A DNA stretch of 64,000 bases from Candidatus Bathyarchaeota archaeon (GTDB lineage: Archaea > Thermoproteota > Bathyarchaeia > Bathyarchaeales > Bathycorpusculaceae), in contig JAOZHU010000035.1 in assembly GCA_026014705.1 (NCBI GenBank), positions 1 through 64,000 on the forward strand, read 5' to 3'. The stretch's first letter is position 1, and each line of letters opens with the position of its first letter. The notes under the pieces were generated by a model. It worked only from the letters and a program-made list of their open reading frames with translations. It did no database searches and was not told the origin of the DNA. A program made the translations under genes and the position numbers. Of this stretch, positions 25,051 through 33,802 are shown in pieces.

Positions 25051-26394
25051 CTATAGGGTGTACTCTGTGCATTTTTCTACGCGGGTCACCTGAGTTTTCA
25101 CGTCGCGCATGAACTTAGCGAAGAGCTCGGCTTTTTCTGTGTGTATGGGAAAGGTTCTTTTCGCGTTTATCTCTTTGAGCGCTGCTTTCAACTGCAAGGG
25201 CATCATATGCCCGCTTACGTGAACGTGATACTGTGGTATACCGTAGTGGCTGAGCCAGTTGGTTAACCGTTCGTGGTCGATTTCCATTTCTTCGTTGAAG
25301 GGTTCGGAGGAAGACAAGATGTAACAGCTTCCCGCGGTAGGCTGTAGGGCAACAAGTTCTTCAAAATCGTAAAAGGACATAGCCAAAATGACTTTGCACT
25401 GCTGCTTCGAGACTTCGAACACATCGAAAATCTTGTTTTGAGGCGCGTACTGCTCCATTAACTGTGTTTCCCACTTATCAAAGCGTTTCTTCGACTTTCG
25501 AAAAATCAGCATAGCCTCATCGTCTAAACACGGAATCTTTAAGCCTTTATCCCTGCGCAGTGTATCCAACAAGTACGCCTGTTTCAATGAAATTGCCAAG
25601 CACCGCTGATTCCGTTTAGCAATGTGATAGAAAGAGTTCAAACGGTCAACATCCGAATTGGAAAACCCCGCCATCACTATGCCTTCTGCATGTGAAACAA
25701 TGCGGTTCAGTTTGCTTTCCACTTCGCTCTCAGAAGAAACACTCGCGTCTGTCATGTTTGTCGCTTCAGTAACAACAGCCACCGGCTGCGCTTCTCTCGC
25801 CTTTTCAACAAAATCAAGCGTCATCTCTGGTTTAGCACCGTGGTCTCTGAAATCACCCGTGTACACAACCGAACCGTTCGAGGTGTGAATAATGAAGCCA
25901 TAGGCTCCAGGAACCGAATGGTCAACATGAAATGGCTCAACCTCCAAGCTGCCTACAGTAATTTTCTTGCCCGTGCGAAAACTCCGAAAATCCAGATCAG
26001 CAACATTAAACTCTAAATCTGCACGGCGAATTTCACTCAGCGCTTGCAAGATCATCTCTGTAGTTTCTCCACAGTAAACCGGGATTTCTCGTTTAATGAA
26101 AGACAAGTGCGCAGAGTGATCCAAATGGCCATGCGAAAGAAACACGGCGTCAACCGTAGGAAGGCTAGGGTCAAACTCGTAAATCCCCTTTATCCGCGGT
26201 AGAATTTCCAGTTCCTGCAGGCTCATAGCGCTTCGCGGAGCAAGAAACGGCAAGGAATAAAACCGCGTTTTCATGGCAAAGGACATACCGAAATCAAAAA
26301 ACACCCTTGTGTCGCCATCCCTAAGCAGGATTTTGTTCCCTCCAATTTCATTGACGCCACCATAGAACGTTAAACTCGTTGTGCTCTTCACCAT
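25051..26394 (-). CDS. RNase J-like metallo-beta-lactamase/beta-CASP nuclease
   Basis: A 447-residue protein. The metal-binding motif LSHGHLDHSAHL (about 84-95) is followed by HVDHSVPGAYGFII, VVYTGDFRDHG and the late HVSGHMMP, in the order seen in RNase J and related beta-CASP enzymes. These are 5'-to-3' RNA exo/endonucleases or DNA-processing enzymes. It overlaps the upstream kinase gene by 7 bases and is therefore translationally coupled to it. The exact subclass is uncertain. Confidence 0.85.
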   Translation of the reverse strand: MVKSTTSLTFYGGVNEIGGNKILLRDGDTRVFFDFGMSFAMKTRFYSLPFLAPRSAMSLQELEILPRIKGIYEFDPSLPTVDAVFLSHGHLDHSAHLSFIKREIPVYCGETTEMILQALSEIRRADLEFNVADLDFRSFRTGKKITVGSLEVEPFHVDHSVPGAYGFIIHTSNGSVVYTGDFRDHGAKPEMTLDFVEKAREAQPVAVVTEATNMTDASVSSESEVESKLNRIVSHAEGIVMAGFSNSDVDRLNSFYHIAKRNQRCLAISLKQAYLLDTLRRDKGLKIPCLDDEAMLIFRKSKKRFDKWETQLMEQYAPQNKIFDVFEVSKQQCKVILAMSFYDFEELVALQPTAGSCYILSSSEPFNEEMEIDHERLTNWLSHYGIPQYHVHVSGHMMPLQLKAALKEINAKRTFPIHTEKAELFAKFMRDVKTQVTRVEKCTEYTL

Positions 26395-28106
26395 GTTTTC
26401 ACGTTCACCTTTTCCGCTTTTTTACAGACATTCGACATCGCAAGCACCACCGAAGGCAGCGTGAAGACGCTGAACACTCTCGTGTACTTTGGAGTTCCTG
26501 CTTTCCTGACAGTATCGATGTCGCCGCCCGCGCTTAAATACCCACTGACAAATGCCTTGGCAATGGCTTCTGCTTTACTATTGCTGCTCAAAGGCGGAAG
26601 ATAATGCCCAGAATAGTATAAGAATTCAGCTACATCCCACGCCTTATCGCCGCCGTGGGAAGCTTGCTCAAAATCCAGCAGGTAGATTTCTCCGTTAGCG
26701 CTGGTTATCACGTTCTCGGGTTTTGTGTCACCCAACGCCACGTTTCGGCTGTGCACCTGCGCCATTGTCTCGCCGACACGCGTTATCTGACGTAAGTCAT
26801 TCATTGTTTCTTCTTTGCCGTCGGCGGCTGCGATTCGTTTGATGGCGCTGCTGAGGTTTTCGCCCTCGATGTACTCCATGAAGACTAATCGCTCGCTGTG
26901 GTTGACATGAAGGATTTTCGGTACGTTAAAGCCTTCGCGGCGCAAGCGTTCACTGATGGCGCATTCCTTTTCAAGTCTGGTGCTGCCTAACACGCTGAAG
27001 GCTCGGGCTCCAGCTGCCCAGAGCGTTAGAGGAAACCACTTGAAACCTGACCATTCTTTAAACCGTTTTACAAGAGCTTTCTTCTCTGCACCGTTTGAGC
27101 GGGCTCGAATCAGGTACACATCGTTCAAAACTCCGCCTACGCGCTCAAATTTGACTGCAGCGTTTTCGCCGTTTACAAGTATTTTTTGCGCAAAAGCCGT
27201 AATGCTGAGCTTATCCGCGAGGGAAACTAGTCCTTCAGAGGTGGGGACGTAAACGTATTTCTGCGGGTCTATAAAGTGTCGTGTCATGTTGTTTTCTTTT
27301 TTCTGAGTTAGCCTTTGGAAGTTCAGGCGCGCATCGGTGTTCTGTGAAAAAAAGTTTAACAACTGAGGGAAAAGTCCGAACAGCGTCGTAAACAGCGTTC
27401 GAGGCGCGCTTTTTGAAATGTTGACAAAACGAACCTTGGGATTCTGGCTTTCCTTCACCATTTTTTCGGGAATCAGTACATACCCGTCTGAACGGATGAT
27501 TTTCTCTTCTCTCGCTAACTGGTCTAGTGCTTCATTGTAACCGCGTAAGACAGCTTCAGTTTCTCTCCTATTGATCTTGCTGCACATGAGATTCGGCATG
27601 CCATATGCCAGCGGCGGAAACACGCGGACACGGTTTAACATGGCTTCATACATGAAATACTGTGGCTTTATGTACATGATATACGAAAGTTCTGGAAAGC
27701 CCGCTGCCAAATTTGCTGATAGCTCAAGGATTAACCGCTTCTTGAGAATGATTTCTTGTGTGTGCAAATATTCCTTGCCTTTCAGCGCCGTGTAGGGGAA
27801 GATTAGGATGCTTGCTAATGCTTCGCCTAGAAAGCCTCTGTCAACGTCTCTGTCAAAGACCCAATGGTCAACCGTGAAGAGAATCAGGGTTTTTCCGCCT
27901 ATACTTTTAATGTAACTCAGCAAGCGTGGTTGAAAATCGCGAATCACAGCTACAACTTCAAGCGTTGATTTCTCACGGTGCGCCGAACTTGGGTTGTTAT
28001 CGAGCAAGATTACTGCGGTAACTTCGGCTGCTCCAGCAAGGTGGCTGCAAAAATTGAGAATCTGATGATGCAAGTCGCTGCCTTTTTCTGACGTGATTTT
28101 GCTCAA
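26388..28106 (-). CDS. Two-part protein with C-terminal Bud32/RIO-like kinase domain
   Basis: About 572 residues. The N-terminal 260 residues are a unique alpha/beta region, perhaps nucleotidyltransferase-like (AEVTAVILLDNNPSSAHREK, EVVAVIRDFQ), but I cannot confirm the family. Residues about 330-560 are a small kinase: glycine loop in FERVGGVLNDVY, AEKKALVKRF, the catalytic ALGDTKPENVI and the metal-binding IYLLDFEQA. It is coupled to the RNase J-like gene by a 7-base overlap, so phosphorylation of RNA-processing partners is possible but speculative. A TTG at 28106 follows GGGTGA, and I prefer it to the TTG at 28130. Confidence 0.72.
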   Translation of the reverse strand: MSKITSEKGSDLHHQILNFCSHLAGAAEVTAVILLDNNPSSAHREKSTLEVVAVIRDFQPRLLSYIKSIGGKTLILFTVDHWVFDRDVDRGFLGEALASILIFPYTALKGKEYLHTQEIILKKRLILELSANLAAGFPELSYIMYIKPQYFMYEAMLNRVRVFPPLAYGMPNLMCSKINRRETEAVLRGYNEALDQLAREEKIIRSDGYVLIPEKMVKESQNPKVRFVNISKSAPRTLFTTLFGLFPQLLNFFSQNTDARLNFQRLTQKKENNMTRHFIDPQKYVYVPTSEGLVSLADKLSITAFAQKILVNGENAAVKFERVGGVLNDVYLIRARSNGAEKKALVKRFKEWSGFKWFPLTLWAAGARAFSVLGSTRLEKECAISERLRREGFNVPKILHVNHSERLVFMEYIEGENLSSAIKRIAAADGKEETMNDLRQITRVGETMAQVHSRNVALGDTKPENVITSANGEIYLLDFEQASHGGDKAWDVAEFLYYSGHYLPPLSSNSKAEAIAKAFVSGYLSAGGDIDTVRKAGTPKYTRVFSVFTLPSVVLAMSNVCKKAEKVNVKTW

Positions 28107-28325
28107 TGTGTCACCCTTAGGAGGAGACAACTAGAGAGAATATACGTGAAGGATAAATATATCGGCAACGCGCTTTGCTTGTGACGCAATGGCGAGACGT
28201 AATTTGTTACTATTGAGGAACGTGTGACTGAGTAGCAAAGATTTAAGAAAATGAAGGAATGTTTTGTAGAGCGGCGTCTGTTGTAATGGTCTGCGTTTTA
28301 GGCTGCGGCGTTTGGTGATGACTTT

Positions 28326-28736
28326 TTATTGGATTATTTGGTGTGCGCCGATTTTTCTCAGCATTGGCTTCAATGCTGGTCTGCTCACGGCTTCAACTGT
28401 TGCGCTTTGTTCTGCTGTGGCACCTATTTTTCTGCATATGAGGTTCAACGAGTCTTCGGTGAAGTTTAGCATGGCTTGGCCGTCGCTTGTGAGTTTGTAA
28501 ACTTTTCTCGGTCTTTCGCTATCCATGTTCCATTCGCTGTTCACGTATCCTTTCTCTTCAAGGGTGCCTAGGAGGGGGTAGATTGTGCTTGGTCCGAAGT
28601 AGACGCCGAATGATTTGCGGATTTTTGTTATTATTTGGTATCCGTGCATTGGTTCGGTGCTTAGGAACTGTAGGATGATTAGGTCTAGGAGGCCTTTCAT
28701 TAATTTGACTTGGACTTCTTTTTGGTTGTTTACCAT
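28326..28736 (-). CDS. PadR-family transcriptional regulator
   Basis: A 136-residue regulator. The winged helix covers about 10-90: LLDLIILQFLSTEPMHGYQIITKI, then PSTIYPLLGTLEEKGYVNSEW and a wing ending KVYKLTSDGQAML. A C-terminal helix (about 95-115) is expected to dimerise it. PadR proteins repress genes through inverted ATGT/ACAT-type operators; such a site lies 60 bases upstream of this gene (28794-28815), which suggests autoregulation. A second PadR-type gene is divergent at 28976. Confidence 0.9.
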   Translation of the reverse strand: MVNNQKEVQVKLMKGLLDLIILQFLSTEPMHGYQIITKIRKSFGVYFGPSTIYPLLGTLEEKGYVNSEWNMDSERPRKVYKLTSDGQAMLNFTEDSLNLICRKIGATAEQSATVEAVSRPALKPMLRKIGAHQIIQ

Positions 28737-28793
28737 TTTTCTGTTTTCCTTCTGTATGTGTGTTGAACGGTTTTTCTGTTATACTTGTGTACA

Positions 28794-28815
28794 ATATGTC
28801 CTTCTCGAGACATAT
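28794..28815. promoter_or_regulatory. Perfect inverted repeat, probable PadR operator
   Basis: ATATGTC (28794-28800) and GACATAT (28809-28815) are separated by 8 bases. The core ATGT...ACAT matches the operator style of PadR regulators, and the site lies between two divergent PadR-type genes near a minus-strand TATA-like sequence (GTGTATAACG, 28825-28834). Confidence 0.55.
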
Positions 28816-28975
28816 CACGTATCGTTATACACGCTAAACCCACTTATAAAGGTTCACACACACCACAAGCATATCAAAGCATAAAACAGCCACACCACTA
28901 TTCCATTTCATACATAAATTAAATAAACCAAAACATGGCAAAGCTCAGGGTAGAACCGCACCCGGAGGAAAGCCA

Positions 28976-29287
28976 GTGTCTGAAAGCCACCGAAAAGAAA
29001 TTGTACAACGCATAGTCAAGAACTTGTTAGACATCCAGCTTTTGAGGCTAATAGACGCGCAGCCACTGTGGGGGTACGGCATCAAAAAGAAGGTAGAAGC
29101 CGAATTTCACATAAAACTGAGACACGGTGCTCTTTATCCAATGCTTAACAATCTAGAAAAACAAGGCTTTCTTACGAGCAGAAGTGAACAACAAGGCAGA
29201 AGAAAGCGGAAAGTTTACACGGTAACTGAAAACGGCAAGGAGTACCTGCGAAGCTACTACAGCATACTGAGAGAGCAGCTTAAATAA
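28976..29287 (+). CDS. PadR-like winged-helix regulator
   Basis: A 103-residue protein with one winged helix. NLLDIQLLRLIDAQPLWGYG is the recognition of a PadR N-terminus, RHGALYPMLNNLEKQGFLTS the DNA-contacting helix, and KRKVYTVTENGKEYL the wing. The dimerisation helix is shorter than in the gene at 28326. The GTG start at 28976 is supported by GGAGG 11 bases upstream. It is divergent from the other PadR gene across a 240-base spacer that holds the inverted repeat. Confidence 0.82.
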   Translation: MSESHRKEIVQRIVKNLLDIQLLRLIDAQPLWGYGIKKKVEAEFHIKLRHGALYPMLNNLEKQGFLTSRSEQQGRRKRKVYTVTENGKEYLRSYYSILREQLK

Positions 29288-29418
29288 AAAATCACAAGTG
29301 TCTTCAGCGCTCGCGCACGTTAAACGGTTTTGTGCCCGCAAGGAAGTCGAGCAGCACGTGCCGGCTGCGTTTTCGTAGAAAAAGCTTTTATCCTTAGAGA
29401 AGTGAACACGAAGCAGGG

Positions 29419-30051
29419 ATGAAGAAAAGGATGACCTTAGAATCAAACAAGACTCTGGGCGGCATAGGCGCAATACTGATGTTCGTCGGGTCCCTAGTCT
29501 CCAGCTACTCCTACGGGGTAATAACGCTTGTTGGACTAATACTTGTCATGGTGGCCCTATATGGCTTGGCAAATTATTATAGGGAAAGCGGCATTTTCAA
29601 CAATGCATTATACGGCGTAATCACAGCCATCATAGGCGTTCTGCTCTTCGCTGTCGTAGCAGTCTATGCGCTTTTCGGCGTCTTCGCCGAGCTCGGCTTA
29701 ACCATTAGCGTTGGAACCATAACTGATTGGGCGGCTGCATTGACTCAGATGGACTGGGCAAACTTGGGCTTCAGCATATTGGGCGATTTTCTTGCGTCAA
29801 TACTGTTGGCACTTGTTGTGTTATTTGTCTTCGTTGTTATCACCGCCATATTCCTGCGGAAATCGCTTGGGCTGCTGTCAGCGAGGACAGGTGTAGGCCT
29901 GTTCGGCACAACTGGAACAATAATTTTGATAGGCGCAATCTTGACAATAATCGGAATTGGGCTAATCCTCATATGGATCGCATTGCTGCTGCTCGCGATA
30001 GCGTTTTTCCAAATAAGAATACCACAAGTGCAATCTCCGCCACAAGCATAG
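29419..30051 (+). CDS. DUF996-type integral membrane protein
   Basis: A 210-residue protein with about five membrane helices, including LGGIGAILMFVGSLVS, GVITAIIGVLLFAVVAVYAL and the C-terminal IILIGAILTIIGIGLILIW. The arrangement and the opening ESNKTLGGIGAIL are typical of the DUF996 family, which is found mostly in archaea and has no known function. A TATA-like CTTTTATCC lies near 29383-29391, and a long T run follows the gene. Confidence 0.75.
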   Translation: MKKRMTLESNKTLGGIGAILMFVGSLVSSYSYGVITLVGLILVMVALYGLANYYRESGIFNNALYGVITAIIGVLLFAVVAVYALFGVFAELGLTISVGTITDWAAALTQMDWANLGFSILGDFLASILLALVVLFVFVVITAIFLRKSLGLLSARTGVGLFGTTGTIILIGAILTIIGIGLILIWIALLLLAIAFFQIRIPQVQSPPQA

Positions 30052-30070
30052 CTGAAGCAGACGCGTTTCC

Positions 30071-30093
30071 TTCCTTTTTTTTTTTTATTTTTT
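30071..30093 (+). terminator. T-run terminator after the DUF996 gene
   Basis: A run of twelve T residues followed by ATTTTTT, starting about 20 bases after the DUF996 stop codon. Nothing else is seen in the 200 bases up to the next gene. Confidence 0.6.
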
Positions 30094-30273
30094 GGTACAT
30101 TCGCATAATGAAGTAGAACTTACTGGAAAGAGAGACGCATGCACCCGCAGCGTCAGTACAGCGAGTATTCTCTGGGGTAACGCCTCGAATGAATTCTGAA
30201 TTCAGATTGCCGTTTCATAAGTTAGTTAAATATCCTTAGCCTACGTGTGTGCATCAGTATTGGAGGATAGCGC

Positions 30274-30459
30274 ATGAAGCAACAGGTTGCGTTGAAAAAT
30301 AGAAAAGAGTTAGAGGCGAAAATGGCTACGGTTTTCAGCGAGAAAATCAAGGAGCTCTCTGCAGAATTGCAAAAAATATTGATAGATGACATGGTTACAG
30401 CGTTCGAAAATAGACTAAATGTGTTAAACCGCGCGGATGCTAAGGGGTACGGCTGTTGA
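30274..30459 (+). CDS. Small helical protein of unknown function
   Basis: A 61-residue, highly charged protein predicted to be helical (KNRKELEAKMATVFSEKIKE). It has an ideal start region: GGAGG followed at 7 bases by ATG, with a TATA-like AGTTAAATATCC 40 bases upstream. That signal quality argues for a real gene. There is no cysteine pair apart from the last residue. It lies directly before a winged-helix gene on the same strand. Confidence 0.65.
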   Translation: MKQQVALKNRKELEAKMATVFSEKIKELSAELQKILIDDMVTAFENRLNVLNRADAKGYGC

Positions 30460-30499
30460 GCATTAATGTTGAAAAACATGAATTACTAATCCATAAAAG

Positions 30500-30508
30500 C
30501 TTTATAAT
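30500..30508 (+). promoter_or_regulatory. TATA box of winged-helix gene
   Basis: CTTTATAAT lies about 36 bases before the ATG at 30544, so the transcript probably has a very short leader. Confidence 0.55.
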
Positions 30509-30543
30509 GAAAGCGGAGAATATGGCTAAAAAGAGGCTTGTGT

Positions 30544-30837
30544 ATGAGACGTTCCAAGCTTGAAATGTACATTGACATCCTGAAGGTTCTGGCTCAACGA
30601 GGGCCATTAAAACTAACACATGTAATGTACAAGGCTAATGTTAACTGCAGCGTATTGAAAGAGTACATAGACTTCCTGATCAAGCAGGGTCTAGTGGAAG
30701 AGCGAACCATTGGAAAACGTCGCGTGGTTTACGCTGTGACGCAACGCGGCATAACAGTGCTCAAATACTTCAAAGAACTGAAGCAAGTGTTGCCTATTGT
30801 GGAGGAAGCTGGAAACCCAGCTTTAATGCCCTTCTAA
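30544..30837 (+). CDS. Winged-helix DNA-binding protein
   Basis: A 97-residue protein built from a single winged helix: MYIDILKVLAQRGPLKLTHV, then CSVLKEYIDFLIKQGLVEE, then the wing KRRVVYAVTQRGITVLKYF. It belongs to the small archaeal family of single-domain wHTH proteins that act as local repressors. The frame extends to a TTG at 30538; the ATG at 30544 is preferred. Target genes are unknown. Confidence 0.82.
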   Translation: MRRSKLEMYIDILKVLAQRGPLKLTHVMYKANVNCSVLKEYIDFLIKQGLVEERTIGKRRVVYAVTQRGITVLKYFKELKQVLPIVEEAGNPALMPF

Positions 30838-31057
30838 ACTCTTCACCTTTTTTCGAATTCCAACGCTTTTGCAGACTCTCGTTTCTTTAGGTTGCAGGTT
30901 AGTTCTAAGCTATGTTTGCAGAGGTTGTTTTGTGTTTTAGTTTGGAGCGTCTAATTTTGTGATTCTTGTTGAGAATAGTTACCACTGTTTCGCAAGACTT
31001 AATAAACACTCCACTGTAATTTGTCCTGTATATGTGCAGAACAGACGGGGAAGTTCA

Positions 31058-31438
31058 GTGAACAACGAGGAAACGTTAGGCAAGAAACCTCTCAGTGTAC
31101 TTGAGAAAATACGCGAAAACTTGGAGAGGTTAAACGAGAAAATGGAAGTCATGATCGAACTACAGAAACATGGCAAGCAGGACATTCAACCCGTTTCAGA
31201 TGCACCGCTGGACGTAATGACTCTGCTGTCTATGCCTGATCACTTAAGGAAAACAGCAATGACTATTTGCCGCTCTGGCAGAGCTACCGCTGAAGAGATT
31301 GCACAGCAGACAAATCGCGCTCGAGCCGTGGAAAGCGCATATTTGAATCAGCTTGTGATTATGGGTTACCTTAAAAAGGAACGCAAAGGGAGAAAAGCGT
31401 ACTTTTACGCAGACAGGGAAAGTCAAGGGTGGAAGTGA
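31058..31438 (+). CDS. HTH protein with N-terminal coiled coil, upstream of ParA-like gene
   Basis: A 126-residue protein. Residues about 12-45 are a probable coiled coil (SVLEKIRENLERLNEKMEVM). The C-terminal part (about 60-120) is a winged helix (LLSMPDHLRKTAMTICRSGR, ATAEEIAQQTNRARAVESAY). A GTG at 31058 is chosen because the TATA-like CTTAATAAAC near 30996-31005 sets transcription downstream of the earlier start at 30959. It ends only 3 bases before the ATG of the ParA-like gene, giving tight coupling. A DNA-binding partner of that ATPase is plausible by analogy with ParB-like systems. Confidence 0.7.
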   Translation: MNNEETLGKKPLSVLEKIRENLERLNEKMEVMIELQKHGKQDIQPVSDAPLDVMTLLSMPDHLRKTAMTICRSGRATAEEIAQQTNRARAVESAYLNQLVIMGYLKKERKGRKAYFYADRESQGWK

Positions 31439-31440
31439 AA

Positions 31441-32220
31441 ATGGGGAAAATTATAGCAGTGCACTCGTACAAAGGCGGCACCGGTAAGACCTTGCTTTCA
31501 CTAAATTTGGCAGCAACATTTGCCAAGCAAGGAAAGAAGGTTTGTTTGTTTGATCTCGATTTTCGGGCACCGAGCCTCCTCACTATACTGAAAATCGATA
31601 AGGCAGACTGTTGGCTAAACGACTACTTGAATGGTACCTGCGACATCCACAAGGTGCTTATAGACTTAAGCAAACGGTTGGATGGCGACCACAACTTTTT
31701 TGTGGGTTTAGCTAATCCGTCAACTGAAGCCATCAGAGATATGTCTGCGAAAGACAGAAAATGGGAAATGCACGCATTAGGTCGATTGCTGTCGCTTCGA
31801 AACGCACTCCTGAACGATGACGGGTTCGACTACTTAGTCTTTGACACAAGCCCTGGCTTGCAGTACTCATCGATAAACGCCATTGTAGCTGCAGACTTTG
31901 TGGTGGTGGCAACAACAGGCGACCGCTCGGATGTGGACGGCACGCGACGCATGCTCAGTGAGTTGTATAACTTATTCGAGAAGAAAACGGGACTGGTTCT
32001 TAATAAGGTGTTGGATTCGGCTTCGAAATCGAACAAAGATGAACTACAGAGTAAAGTCAAAACAGTCTATAAGGTGTCGATGCTGGGATTTGTGCCCTGT
32101 TTCTGCGATATTCTACGGGCTGAGGGCAACTTCATTTTTGCACAAGACAAACCCGACCATCCCTTCACGAAGATTCTGCGCGAAATGACTCGGAAAATTG
32201 AGAACAACGAAGTCAACTAG
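31441..32220 (+). CDS. ParA/MinD-family ATPase
   Basis: A 259-residue P-loop protein. The deviant Walker A is YKGGTGKT (about 10-17), the Walker A' region is VCLFDLDFRAPSLL, Walker B is FDYLVFDTSPGLQY and a later motif is GLVLNKVLD. These ATPases position or partition DNA, or other large complexes, on a surface. No plasmid replication gene is close by. The upstream coiled-coil HTH protein, 3 bases away, may be its DNA-binding partner. The GTG at 31429 would overlap that gene, so the ATG at 31441 is used. Confidence 0.87.
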   Translation: MGKIIAVHSYKGGTGKTLLSLNLAATFAKQGKKVCLFDLDFRAPSLLTILKIDKADCWLNDYLNGTCDIHKVLIDLSKRLDGDHNFFVGLANPSTEAIRDMSAKDRKWEMHALGRLLSLRNALLNDDGFDYLVFDTSPGLQYSSINAIVAADFVVVATTGDRSDVDGTRRMLSELYNLFEKKTGLVLNKVLDSASKSNKDELQSKVKTVYKVSMLGFVPCFCDILRAEGNFIFAQDKPDHPFTKILREMTRKIENNEVN

Positions 32221-32265
32221 TCAATTCCCCATTTTTTCGCTCCTTTCAATAGTCTCTTTGAGTGC

Positions 32266-32286
32266 GCGTATACAAAAGCATCAACC
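32266..32286 (+). repeat. Dispersed short repeat R, copy 1
   Basis: GCGTATACAAAAGCATCAACC between the ParA-like and mobA genes. It matches the core consensus GTATACAAAAGCATCAACC exactly. Confidence 0.7.
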
Positions 32287-32326
32287 GCACTTCATGAAAA
32301 AGCTTAAAGACGTAAAAGCACTGTGA

Positions 32327-32980
32327 ATGCATACAGTGCGGAGAAAACATGCTTTGGATAAATCTGCAATTGTCTTGGCTGGCGGTTTTTCCAGCAGATT
32401 TGGACAGGATAAGGGAGTTCTGGAACTAGCCGGCAAACCCTTGATTCGGCACGCCGTTGATCTCGCACATGCGTTTGCTGCTGACGTGATTGTAGTGACC
32501 AGTTCCAAGGAGCGCGTGGAGCAATACGCTGCGCTTGTACCTTCAGATGTGCAGTTTGCGGTAGACATATGCGAATTGAAGAGCCCGCTAGTTGGAGCCT
32601 TGACAGGTTTTAGCGTGGCCGAAGGAAAATATGCATTGCTGCTTCCATTTGACATGCCTTTTGTATGCAGCAAAGTTGTTTCTTTGCTTTTTGAATTGTG
32701 CGTCGGCAAAGCCGCTGTTGTCCCGCGCTGGCCTAATGGGCAGATTGAACCTTTGCATGCGGTGTATGACGCGGAATTAGCGGCGAACGCGGCGAGGCTT
32801 GCGGTGGACAGGGGGCAGTTGACGATGCGTGCCATGATTGAAAAGTTGCGGGGAGTCCGTTACGTGTCTACGCTGGTTATCGAGCAGTTTGACCCTGAAT
32901 TTAGGACATTTTTCAACATCAACACGCCTTTAGACTTGAAGAAAGCGGTCTCCATAATGAAGTCACGGCGTCAGGGATAA
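32327..32980 (+). CDS. mobA: Molybdenum cofactor guanylyltransferase
   Basis: A 217-residue nucleotidyltransferase. SAIVLAGGFSSRFGQDKGVLE (about 12-32) is the GTP-binding and catalytic loop of MobA, followed by PLVGALTGF and LLPFDMPFV, which holds the metal-binding aspartate. It converts molybdopterin to the guanine dinucleotide form used by formate dehydrogenases and formylmethanofuran dehydrogenases; the latter would link it to the methanofuran cluster at 46-52 kb, which is inference. Copy 1 of repeat R precedes it. Confidence 0.88.
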   Translation: MHTVRRKHALDKSAIVLAGGFSSRFGQDKGVLELAGKPLIRHAVDLAHAFAADVIVVTSSKERVEQYAALVPSDVQFAVDICELKSPLVGALTGFSVAEGKYALLLPFDMPFVCSKVVSLLFELCVGKAAVVPRWPNGQIEPLHAVYDAELAANAARLAVDRGQLTMRAMIEKLRGVRYVSTLVIEQFDPEFRTFFNINTPLDLKKAVSIMKSRRQG

Positions 32981-33802
32981 GCGCAAGTTGCCCATGTGGT
33001 AGCCAGTTCTGAAAGGGGTGTTACGGACCTATCCTCTATAGGTTTCTGCAACGGGTCTCTAATATTGCTGCAAATATGCTTTAACCTTTCGTGTCAAATT
33101 ATCTTTTTTTGGCTGCCTCCTCACGGATAAATATCGCCAGCTATAATAGACTCTACGCGTGTCTTTTCAAGCATTCACTGTTTATTTGGGCGGCTCTGAT
33201 TTCGAAACCCATCGAATATTATAAATACATAATAATCTCAGATTGTCAGGGTCATTTTTCCGTGCATAGTAGGTGTTCAAGGCTGCGACGCGACAAAAAA
33301 AGACCGCCGCAAACTCGCTATTCTCGCATTTTTTGCAATTCAAACAGCGTTTTCAGTGTTGCTATCGGGATGTTTTGGTGTTCTCTGCCCAACAATTCGC
33401 TTGGTTGCAGCGTTTTGTGTGGTTTTTTCGTTGCGAAATTTCGTCGAACCATCACATTTTACATTAAAAAGTTAAAAAAAGTTAGTTAGCTCGATGAAAA
33501 GTGCGAGTTAACTGTCAAAATCAATGAATAAACGCGATTGTAGAAGAATACGGATTGCGAAGAGCAATCAGTCACGAGCGCTGCCTGTTCTTGGTATGCG
33601 TCGTGCAGCGGCGGACAAGAAATGCATGCAGTCACGTGAATCGGAGAAATAAGCTATTTCAATGAGATATCACTTTATGAGGAAGCATGGAAAATCGATT
33701 CCGCAAGTTGATTCTGTTGATGCTTCTGTATACCGTTTTCTGCAGTATCAGCTTTACACGTGGCATTTTGCAGGTTTACGTAAACTTACGGGAGGTGTAG
33801 CG
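32981..33802. other. Gene-poor spacer holding repeat copy C
   Basis: About 820 bases between mobA and a nuclease gene. It contains copy C of the 100-bp element (33011-33076), A/T-rich TATA-like sequence near 33219-33231, and the upstream open part of the nuclease frame (33662-33802), which I treat as leader. The frame at 33091-33489 has poor composition and no ribosome-binding site. Confidence 0.5.
33011..33076 (+). repeat. 100-bp dispersed element, partial copy C
   Basis: Shares only the 3' half of the element with copies A and B: GAAAGGGGTGTTACGGACC, then CCTCTATAGGTTTCTGCAA, CTCTAATATT and GCTGCAAATA. The TATA half is absent. The conserved 3' half is therefore the unit that recurs, which fits an RNA or a protein-binding site better than a shared promoter alone. 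Confidence 0.65.

Noticed and set aside
33091-33489. 132-codon frame in the spacer after mobA
   Set aside because: Low-quality composition, no ribosome-binding site, no recognisable domain, and it lies in an A/T-rich region.
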